Assembly: GCF_037042905.1 (NCBI RefSeq)
Contig: NW_026974140.1
Coordinates: forward strand, 9,559,001-9,623,000
Source of the DNA: Lytechinus pictus
Lineage: Eukaryota > Echinodermata > Echinoidea > Temnopleuroida > Toxopneustidae
Length of the DNA stretch: 64,000 nt
Direction of reading: 5' to 3'
The position numbers and the translations under genes are program-made. Under the pieces are notes generated by a model. That model was not told the DNA's origin. It saw only the letters and a program-made list of their open reading frames with translations, and did no database searches. Below are positions 12,601 through 24,600 of this stretch, piece after piece. The stretch's first letter is position 1. Every line of letters starts with the position of its first letter.

Positions 12601-15600
12601 TCCTGAAAAGGTCAACTGGGTGGAGAGTGGCAAATGAAAACAAATGCCTTGCCAAAGGACACAAGTGCTGAGGTGCCAATTGGGCTTTGGCCAAATGGAG
12701 AGAAAAAAAGAAGGGTATGGTACTGAAAGAATTGATGGAAAAAGAGATGGGTGGATGTAGAGGGGCCAGAAAAGGTGGCCATCTCAGACCGAAGACCATT
12801 CATTGACTGACCTCTAGTAATCGTCCAGTTTGCATTGACCACATGAAAATCTCAAAGACATCCTGGCCGGCAGCACAGACGATTTCACCGCTTGAATCAA
12901 GCGCCAAGCAAGAGAATTGCACCGGCTGTGGAGAGGTCAATGTCCTGAAGTTCCTATACCTGCAATGGGAAAGATGAAACCAAACAAGTGGAATGCCTCT
13001 GGCCGTCTCACCTGCATCACGCGATTCAATATAGCAGCAGTGCTGATTTTGAAAACTACTATAACTCGCACAAGATGTTCAGTGATACTTGGTTACTCTT
13101 ATTTCCACGTTTTATGAACTAGACCAATACACTTATAGAGATATGATGGCAATTCAACAAATACCCCCAACGTGGCCAAAGTTCTTTGACCTTACATGAC
13201 CTTTGAACTTGATCATGTGACCTGAAACTCGCACAGGATGTTCAGTGATACTTGATTACTATTATGTATAAGTTTCATGAACTAGGTCCATATATTTTCT
13301 AAGTTATGATGACATTTCAAAAACTTAACCTTAGGTTAAGATTTTGATGTTGATTCCCCCAACATGGTCTAAGTTCATTGACCCTAAATGACCTTTGACC
13401 TTGGTCATGTGACATGAAACTCAGGCAGGATGTTCAGTAATACTTGATTAACCTTATGGCCAAGTTTCATGAACTAGGTCCATATACTTTCTAAGTTATG
13501 CTGTCATTTCAAAAACTTAACCTCAGGTTAAGATTTGGTGTTGACGCCGCCGCCGCCGCCGCCGTCGCCGTCGCCGTCGGAAAAGCGGCGCCTATAGTCT
13601 CACTCTGCTATGCAGGTGAGACAAAAATGATTTACAATATCACCAAAATAAACTTGTTCTTACAGTCTAACAGTATACTGTCACATTTTAATTTGTCAGT
13701 AACAAAGAGTTTTTAAACAAGTACATGTAATTCATTTTACATAAAATACAAACAAATCTATAAAGTATTTTTCAACTGCTGCTTCTAGTGTGTAATGTGA
13801 CATGGTGTCATAATCATATTGTTGTGAAGCATATGTAAACTACATGTATGAAACTAAAAATTTTGGACTAAGGGACAGGTCAAATCTTCCTTCTTTTTTT
13901 TCAGGGGGGGGGGTTTACTAAGTATAAATGTGGAACAAAAGACTTTATAGAAAACAAGTGGAATGCCTCTGGCCGTCTCACCTGCATCACGCGATTCAAT
14001 ATAGCAGCAGTGCTGATTTTGAAAACTACTATAACTCGCACAAGATGTTCAGTGATACTTGGTTACTCGTATTTCCACGTTTTATGAACTAGACCAATAC
14101 ACTTATAGAGATATGATGGCAATTCAACAAATACCCCCAACGTGGCCAAAGTTCTTTGACCTTACATGACCTTTGACCTTGATCATGTGACCTGAAACTC
14201 GCACAGGATGTTCAGTGATACTTGATTACTCTTATGTCCAAGTTTTATGAACTAGACCAACACACTTTCAAATTTATGGCTGTAATTCAACAAATACCCC
14301 AATTTGGCCAAAGTTCATTGACCCTAAATGACCTTTGACCTTGATCATGTGACCTGAAACTTGCACAGGATGTTCAGTAATACTTGATTACTATTATGTC
14401 CAAGTTTCATGAATCAGATCCATAAACTTTCAAAGTTATGATGGTAATTCAACAGATACCCCCAATTCGGCCAAAGTTCATTGACCCTAAATGACCTTTG
14501 ACCTTGGTCATGTGACGTGAAACTCTTGCAGGATGTTCAGTGATACTTGATTAACCTTATGTATAAGTTTCATGAACTAGGTCCATATATTTTCTAAGTT
14601 ATGATGACATTTCAAAAACTTAACCTTAGGTTAAGATTTTGATGTTGATTCCCCCAACATGGTCTAAGTTCATTGACCCCAAATGACCTTTGACCTTGGT
14701 CATGTGACATGAAACTCAGGCAGGATGTTCAGTAATACTTGATTAACCTTATGGCCAAGTTTCATGAACTAGGTCCATATACTTTCTAAGTTATGCTGTC
14801 ATTTCAAAAACTTAACCTCAGGTTAAGATTTGGTGTTGACGCCGCCGTCGCCGCCGCCGCCGCCGCCGCCGTCGCCGTCGGAAAAGCGGCGCCTATAGTC
14901 TCACTCTGCTATGCAGGTGAGACAAAAAAACAGAGAGCTGACCTTATTTTTATTCTCAGGTGCATGATATATTTCTCTTCAAGGATAAATATGGAAAGCA
15001 AACTTTGAACTTACCTGTGAAGATCAAATGCTCTGACTGTACCATCCAATGAAGCAGAAACTATCACCTTACCGGCCTCATTGAAACACACGCCACTGAC
15101 CCCTCCGCTGTGCTCGCTGAATGTCACAAAACAAAACCCACTCGACAGATTCCAAATTTTCACCTACATGTATCATGAAAAAAAAATGAATGGAGATAAA
15201 ATATTAAGTTTATTCGCTTGATACAATGATGCAGTAAAGTATTGTTTGATTTTTTTATTGGTAATACCCCGTTCCCACTACCGTGCATCCATTGCGAATG
15301 ACCTTTTGTACATGTAGCTGATCATGAAAAATTTCTCCCTAAAATTAGAAAGATTGCCAAGACTAACCTCAAGGTCTGGTAAGATCTTACACGATCACTA
15401 CGATTATTCCTAGATTTAGAGCACGGTTTCAATCTTGACTTGAATCGTGACAGTGGGAACTAGCTATATGGATACTAGTGAAAAATTAGTATTGAACCTT
15501 GCAATAAAATTGTAAAACACCATTTAGTTTCAGTAGAATACACAATTCCTATATGTTAGACATTCGCCTATTTCTCAGGAATCTCTGCTAATGTAAAACC

Positions 15601-18600
15601 ACAAGGGCTAAAGCCATTGGCCTGTATTTTCAAAAGAGGTTACAAACCATGGTTTATGCAGAATTCTTGTATTTTTGTGCTTCTCTTTAGCGCCCTTTGC
15701 AAAGCACACATGTAATTGGATTTTTCTTGGCGTACGTGATGAAAAAATAAACAAGGTAGTTCATGAACCATGAGTCTTGCCTGATTTCGCTATCAATAAA
15801 ATATGCAATATGAGCTTTTGACACCTAGATGACCTTTGACCCCATCATTTTGAACAACACACGTGTGATATTACCCAAGGATCATTTGCACCAAGTGTGA
15901 TCGAAATTGATGCAAAAATAAAGAAATGAGAACAAGTTGCACAAAAACTTCAAAAAAAGGATGGACATGACCTCATATCATTTGACCTTTTGACCCTCCT
16001 AGATGACCTTTGACCCCATCATTCTAATGGGCTCACATGTGGTATTTATTACCCAAGGATTACATTATCAAGTATGAACATAATTGATGCACAAATAAAG
16101 AAATGAGAGCAAATTGAACAAAAACTTTAATATTTTGGATCAGACTAACAGGAAAGGTTATTACTTGGTCTCTGCTGAACTTTGTTCAGGCGAAAAATAT
16201 ACAATGTACAAATATCAGCATAGTCCATGGTTCTGTACCATTGAAACTTCTTTTGAGGATACAGGCCATTAGGTCTTATTGCTTAGCAGTTCATCAAATG
16301 AAGAATGGACATGGAAAATCCTTGATTATTCTATGGAATTTCCCCCTTACCTTTCCATCCTCGGCCCCAGTAGCGACCAGTAGCCCATCTCTGGAGTAGT
16401 CTAAGCATGTCATGTTGTTAAAATGACCCTGTTGCTTCAGAACGTAGCTCTCGCTCTGCCATTCCCAGACCAATAACTGTCCAAGCCCAAGGCAGCCAAA
16501 GGCTATCCAATCTCCTGGACCGTTGAAGACGACGGATGCTACTCGCTGCTCTGAAATACTGCAAACAAACCAAACAAAACGTAATGCTAAAAATTTATAC
16601 TTCTTAGATTAATCAGTAGGCCCATAGATGCTTCACAGTACACCACATATTCATTTGTGGGCATATGTTTGGTCCAAAAAAAATACATGGTCCTGAAAAA
16701 AATGCATGGTGTACTGTGAAACCTCTACACTGATTCGTTCTTCACCAGTAACCTTCAGAAGTTACTTCTTAGATTAACATGAAAAATTTAAATATTAATA
16801 ATGTTTTATGTTGAATACAACAGGTGGATTTTACCACTGTCATGAAACACACAAATTGATTTTCGAGTATAACAAATGAGAAAAAAAATGTGATGATAAT
16901 ACCTGAGTGTATGGATGAGATTGTAATCTGGCATCTCATGTAAATGGAAGACCCCTGAAGCAAACCCAGCAACAAGAATTCTGTTCTTCTTGTGATAATC
17001 GGCACAGGTCAAGTCATCAAAGTCACCAGATTTGTTATAAAAATGCCTGCAACGTAAAAAAATAAAATAAACAAAATAAATTCAAGACAATGTAAGGGTT
17101 ACCCATGAAACCAATATTTATATTGCCATTTGGTCTACACCCACTTTGTGTACTTTCTGTTTGGTCTCATCCCACTGGCCTGAATTCTCAAAGGTGGTTT
17201 TTAAAACCCTCGGTTGAACCCATGGTTTATGCAGATTTCCTGTATAAATTACGCTTATTTACCATCTATATCAAAAAATGTCCAATGCTGATGCGCGCTT
17301 TTGTCACAGTGCGCCAAATTGACGCCTGTTGCCATGGTTAGATACATTGTACGCTATTTTATTCATGAGTCCACTGTTTTAACAGTGGGCTCATTAATTC
17401 AAAACAGTGGACTCATGAATAAAATAGCATACTTAACCATGGCAACAGGCGTCAATTTGGCGCACTGTGACCAAAGCGCACATCAGCATTGGACACTTTT
17501 CAGTATACGCGGCAAATTAAGCGTAATTTATACAGAAAATCTGCATAAACCATGGGTTCAACCGGAGGTTATCAAAACCACCTTTGTGAATTTGGGCCAT
17601 TAGGTCTAATTCTAGTTCGTCTACTAACCATTTGGTCTACATAATTGTCATTTAGTCTTAACCATTTTGTATAATTCCAATCGGGGGATACCTATTTTGT
17701 TGAATAAATATCCACTTGGTCGAACACCACTTTGTCTTTATTTCATTTCACTTTTTTTTTGGGGGGGGTGAGAAGAGAGCTGAGATTTTAAGAGCATCAT
17801 CTATTCATGAATAAAAAACTGAAAGGGAATTTTCCTTATTACCTTTGCTTTGTGCACTTTAAAGCCCAGCGCACACTACATGATCTGGTACGATGCAATT
17901 TTTAATAAATTGAATCTTGCATTAAGTGTGAAAGTTCCAAGTAAAATTTTTTTTTGAAGTTCAGCATAATGTTTGGAATAATAAAATCTTAATTTTGCTT
18001 TATGCAAGCCCTGTGGTCAGAGTAAAGTCTAAATCGGCTTCAAGTTGCAGCCGATAATGACGTCATTACGATATGGAATTGAATTTGCTTTTATTCCGAC
18101 AGGGAGGCTCGAACAGCCTGAATTTCGATTTCAGTAGTCCTACCACTATTCTGAACTCTTATCACTAAGATTTTATTGGTTGGAATGTTCATATCAAATG
18201 TTTTTTACAATTTCTTTGAAATTCTGATCGCAACGAATCATACAGTGTGTGCGCTGGGCATACATATACACATGTAAGATAATGAAGAAGGTAGTTGCAG
18301 CAAGCACTGTGATTTCATAAGAAAGTGTAAAATCAAGGTTGCAGAACAGTTACAGAATTGAAATAATTTGCCGTCATATTTACTTTGCAGTTCTCCTATA
18401 CTTGATTTTGTTCTCTCTCTGTTTCTGCTTTTCAATTTCATCCTCCTCCTCCTCGGTGCCAATTGTTTTTCTTCTTCCTTTCTTCTTGCGAGGGTTATGG
18501 GAGTCTTCCGTGGTGGGCTGTAGTACATCCAGGTCCGTATCGCACTCCCACACGATCAGATCGGCTCTCCTGCTCATTGTGTACAGCTGGTTTAGATCAG

Positions 18601-21600
18601 TCAAGGCACTCGTATTTAACAATAAATCAATCAATCAAAAGCATTGCTCTGTTCAGCATTTTCATTCATTTTTATCAACTGAATGGCAGTTTGCCAGAAG
18701 AATCAGGGCTCCATTGCATGAAATTTACCATTATGGTAACTTTGCCATCCAATGGTAACTGCCATGGTAATGCTGATCAACAGCCAATCAAAATCAAGGA
18801 TTCCATGCAAGTTACCATTGCACAGCTAAGTTACCATAAAGGTAACTTTTATGCAACAGGGCCCAGAAATGGAACCATTGACTAGTCCATTACCCACAGT
18901 AACCAGTGGTGAGGGGGTTCATAAAGCAAATAATCAGTGATTTTCACTGACTATTTGCTCTCAGCCAATCAGATGCAAGGATTTCAGTGGCTTATAACAG
19001 TTGTCAGTCAAAATATCAGACAATTTCTTTCATGAAAAGTTCCTTAAGAGGTCCCTTGACAAAAGCAATGGTGCCGTCTTAAATGAGTTGTGATTAATGA
19101 AATTAATTGCAGCCATGAAAAGTCAACATCTATTACAATTAAAATCATATAAAAGATTTATGATAATGGAATCTGAGATTTACAGCTTATAGCACTGTTA
19201 ACACTTGTTTCTGGTCGTAAATTTGAATACCAGTATTATGGAGGAAACTGTTTTAAACATATTATAAAAGAATGTTTATAATGTAAACCAGTACTTGCTG
19301 AAAAGCAATGAAATATCTAGAGATTTAATAACATAATAAATTCTTCTGAAGGCCACACACACTGCTTTCAGATAAACATGGCCCCTAAAAGTTTCCTGAC
19401 CAAGGGGGAAAAGAAGAGCAAAGAAGAAAGGAAGGGGAAATAGTGATATATTACATTATTTTCAGAAGAATGTCAAATTCTGTTTAAAAAATAACGAGCA
19501 CATCAATGATGTGGAGCTCATCGGGTATTTTATAATGAAATTAACACAATTTTAATTTCAGCCCAATTGACACTGTAGTATATATTGGTGACATAAATTG
19601 AGGATATAGAATTGATATTGATGAAGAAATGACATAGAAGCATTTTTTGTGATCTATGAAAAAATTTCATATAAATTAAGCATTAATAATTTTCTAGTAA
19701 CAATTTCTTAACTCTGTGTAGAACCTTGAAGAACCTCATGTAGCTCTCAGATGGAACAAAAATAATCAAAATCAATCAACAAATAAATAAGTATTTTTTG
19801 TGAGTTTAGAAAATATATGAATAAATTAGCATATTTAATGAGTTTCAAAATTCTGTGTTCAAATTTTGTATCACCACCCCGGGCTATCATATAAAGCACA
19901 CAAAATTGAAATTGATCAACAAATGAAGAAGAAAATACATTTTTTGTGATTTATGAATAAATTTTGCATAAATTAGCATAAATAATTTTCTAGACAAAAT
20001 TTCAAAATTTTGTGTACAAGTTTGTTGAACCTCATGCAGCTCTACCAGATGGAAGCAAAAAATCAAATTCGGTCAATGAATAAAAATGAGGCATTTTCTG
20101 GGATTTATTAATAAATTTCGCATACATTAGCATAAGTAATTTTCTACTGAAAATTGCAAAATCTGTGTAAAAGTTTGGTGAACCTCATGAAGTTCTACCA
20201 GATGAAAGAAAAAAAATCAAAATCGGTCAACAATTAAAGAAGAAGCATTTTATGTGAATTTTTTAAAAAATATGCATAAATTAGCATATTTAATGAGTTT
20301 CAAAATTCTGTGTAGAAGTTTTGAATCCCCCACCCAATGCTATCATATAAAGCAAACAGAATTGAAATCAGACTTGAAGTGACGTAGAAGAAGCATTTTG
20401 AAATTCAGTCAACAAATAAAGAAGAGGCATTTTCTGTGATTTATGAATTTCGCATTTAAAAATTCTGTGTAGAAGTTTGGTGAACCTCATGAAGCTATAC
20501 CAGATGGAAGAACAAAAATCAAAATCGGTCAACAAATAAAGAAGAAGAAGCATTTTAGGTGAATTTCTAAAAATATACATAAATTAATTTCGCATATATT
20601 AGCATAAAAATTGTTCTAGTCAAAATTTCAAAATTCTGTGTAGAAGTTTGGTGGACCTCATGAAGCTCTACCAGATGGAAGCAAAAAATTCAAAATTGGT
20701 CAACAAATAAAGAAGCATTTTTTGTGAATTTTGAAAAATGTGCATAAATCAGCATATTTAATGAATTTCAAAATTCTGTGTAGAGGTTTTGAATCCCCCA
20801 CCTAGTGCTATCGTATAAAGCAAACAGAATTGAAATGGCGAAGAAGAAGCATTTTGAAATTGTGGACGGACGACAGACGACGGACGCCACGCCACGGCAT
20901 AAGCTCATCTGGCCCTTCGCGCCGGATGAGCTAAAAATTGAATAAAAAATTTCAGAATTTTTGCTTGCTTCCTTTGCTCGCTCACAATATTTTAATTGAG
21001 ATTTTGTTTCATGTGCCATATTTGACTCCCCCCTCCTCCAATTTTTTGCCCATTATGCCACTGATCTCCAGTTCACTCCGGCCCTTTCAGGTTTCATTGT
21101 AGTTCATCTGGACCTTTAAGAACAAAGTTTGAGAACCCCTGTTCTACATCATGAAAAGAATTTGAGAGCTAAGAATGATCATTCAATCTTTACCACAACT
21201 TTCAGTTATCATTATTCGAGAAATAATACAAAGCACAAACACTGCTATTATTAGATATTACACTCATACTTTGTTATACTATCAGACAAACTTAAGTATC
21301 ATATTTCAGCTTTTCCCTTCAAAGTTGGTCATAAATTGGGTGCAAGACTTTCACTTTCGAGAGTAACTGAGAGTTTAAAAGGGAATAAAAGAAAGGATAC
21401 ATCAAGTGAATTCAGTTCAAAGAAGCAAGCAACAATGCAGTCCTTGTGACCTGCTAGTGAGTAAACGATGAGCTGATCTGTGTCATCAACAGCAAACACT
21501 CTCGTATTCATGTCCTTAGAGCCGACCGCAAACGCTCTGTTTAAAAAAAAAAATACAAGATCATTATCAAAAGTTTTTCATTAAATGGTTGTATCATATT

Positions 21601-24600
21601 TATTTCACCTTTGTGTTCACTAGTTTTCAATATGAGCAGTAATTCTAACTTAGACGACAAAACTGATGTCAGAAAAAGTAGATTCAGAGAAAAGGTTGAT
21701 CTAGGTTTGTTTGTTCTTATTTTCATCTATGGATTGATTATTCCCAGATCCATTTCTATCTAAATATACTAATTTGTAATAGCAATAAAAAAATGAATAC
21801 ATCGTCATGTTTCTTAACAACGCTGCCATCAGTTTATACATGTATTAGTTCCTATAATCTTTTCATCTGGGGCATATCGTTCTTGTTTTACATTCATCTG
21901 ATGAAAGTTTCAGCTTAATGCTAGTTTGATTTACTTCTCTTTATTCAAATCAAATTTTTGGTAAAAGTGGACTTTAAAAAAAAAATTAAGATAATGACCA
22001 CAGATTCATGTACAGAGCAGTACATGTTACTTTGTCTTATTACCCTGAATGTAGTATATTCAATCTTTTTTTTTTAAACCTATGCATAATGGTGTCCTTA
22101 CAAGCAATACATTTTTCTGCTACATGTAGGTACACTTCTTTTAATGTACATGTAGCAATAAATAAGTCAAAAGATGTCTGAATGTTTGGGGAGACTTCAG
22201 CTTTAAGCATACTTGGAATCGGACGTCCAATCAATGCAGGTTGTTTCATCGTAAGCACCGTAGTACGTCCTGTGAAGCATAAGGGGGTTGAACTCCCTGC
22301 TGGTACTGCATGGTGTGGTGTATACAAGGGCGACATTCTCCTTGGTCACAGCGAGCTTCCTGCATTATCAAAAGACAAAATAAAAGTGTGAAACAGTTGA
22401 AGGAAAATGTTGTGATTTGTCTATTGCTTGGATGAATCAGACTCGGTCTTGCAGGACATGAATCTTGGTAGAGTCAGTCTTGAGAGGGTCTTAACAAGTG
22501 GCCATGTTTATTGTTCCTGCTTGTATTCATCCATGCCGCATCTCTTCAAGAGGTGTTGTGGCTCTGTGGATAAGTCTCCTGACTTTGAACCACAAGGTCC
22601 GGGGTTCAAACCCCACCGCAGCACTTGCGTCCTTTGGCAAGGCGTTTATCTACAGTTGCCACTCCCCATCCAGGTGTAGTAAATGGGTACCCAGTAGGAA
22701 GAAATTCCTTGAATGCTCGAGCGTCTGATCGGGGTAGCTGTGCTAAAGCCAGGGTAATAGTATGGAGCGCTTAGAAACATTGTGTGCTGTATACATGTAA
22801 ATGATTCATATATCGTTATCATTCTCTTGTCAGTATCTAGTTACAATGTCACAACAGAAATTCCTATAAAGGAGAGACATGATAATGTATACTTGGCTAT
22901 ATTTACCAAATAACCATTCTTCACCCATGTATTAAATGGGTACCCAGTAGGATAGGAAAATCATGTTGGCTTAGCAATAACGAGTGACTTGACTGCTCAT
23001 TATTTAATGCTCCCCAGGAAGTGGAGATTGGGCATACAACATATGCAGGCAAGCCAGAATCTATGACTTCTAAAGGTAATAATATATATCTGTAAAGTGC
23101 TTATAGATGTTGCTACAGTGATAAGCGTCATATAGAAGTCGGATATCATTACCAAAATTACAAAAATCAGGAATTTGGCGAAAACTGAGAAGAAGTTTGA
23201 TCCACAAGACTTGCAACGGGCTGACAAACCAATCCACAAACCATCAAATCATATCAAGCTGATTCTTAATCTCATTATGGCACGGTCAGTATAAAAAATT
23301 GCATTTTTAAACCAAATTTTACCCTTCAAATTCAGATACCTCTCAGTCATCATTCCAGCAGCAGATTTAAAGAAATGTCCCCCTCTACTGCTCTCTTTTA
23401 TAAACATTTGCATTTTATGACAAGTAACCTATATAATCAATCAGAGTGAATTACCATTGCTGTACTGAAAACATTTGTATTATGAGCCTAGTCATACTGT
23501 ATTGCCATTAAAGCGCACGACATCTGCTCCGGCGACAATTCCTCCGGGCTTCATTTCATGCAGGGTTAGCCGTTAGGGTTGTATTGGGGTTTAATGTTAC
23601 GTTTAGGGTTGCGTTTAGGTCTAGGATAAGGCATAGTGTTAAATCCAGGGTTAAATTTGGTCATGTATGGAAATACATGTTACAGATGAGCAATTGTCGG
23701 CAGAGCAAATGTCATGGAACCATGGATTACATGTATAAAAAAAAAATTGCCCTTTATTATAGAATAAACAACTTTTTTCTGTCTTAAATCCTTAACATTG
23801 ATTTTTTGTTAAAAGCCTATAGAAATATCCTGTTTCTTTATTTGTAAAAAAAAAAATAAAATCAGGAGACTGCAGGTTATTGAAAAGGACTTCACTTTTA
23901 TTGACTTATACAACTTCTGATTTTTGTTTGCCAAAATTGAAACCCTCTGTTAGAAATTTTGTAGCATAAATGCAGCAGTTTAAGCTTTTAAGAAAATGGA
24001 TAAACGGTTCTCATCCTTCCAATCAGAAAGTTGTGATTTCTGATACTGACAGAGTGCAAGAGATTAATAGTCTGCAATCAATGACTCAAATTTCACACTT
24101 TGACAAATGAAACCACATATTTTGTGGAGACTAGACTGCAAACAAAGTGGCCCGTATTCTGAAGTCAGGTTCATTTAAACTCTGGTCTAAAGTTGTGGGT
24201 TTTTTATGGATAGCCAATTGTGACATAAATCTCTAACAGTAGAGGTTCATAGTGTTAGCTTATTTGACTCTCAAGTCAATCTTAACTGTCTGGGAAGGAT
24301 AAATAAAAGATAATTGTCTTCACCATTAAAGAATTAGAAAGGAGAATGTGCAGTAAACATAAGAAACATACGTGTTCCATGTGAACAAATTTTGACATGT
24401 TTGGCTTCCCATAATTTTATCACAGAGTTAGACCACGGTCTAAGTTATACCCGAGTTCAGAATACGGGCCTTTAAGTTTGTGTAGGTCTGTGCTGGCAGA
24501 CTATTAAAGAGACCTTGGCACACAGAGTCAAGCACTGAATTTCATCTAAAAATGTAAGCTTACTTCAAGACATATCTACTGGATCACCCTGATAAAATTT

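Noticed and set aside
17105..17603. Two overlapping plus-strand ORFs of 78 and 100 codons
   Set aside because: They repeat parts of each other's complement because they span the arms of a palindrome.
18339..18885. Plus-strand ORFs of 139 and 140 codons
   Set aside because: Antisense to PWP2 exon 7 and an adjacent palindrome; no motif support.
22040..22336. 98-codon minus-strand ORF overlapping PWP2 exon 5
   Set aside because: Wrong frame; the conserved PWP2 reading is in a different frame with splice sites at 22359 and 22213.
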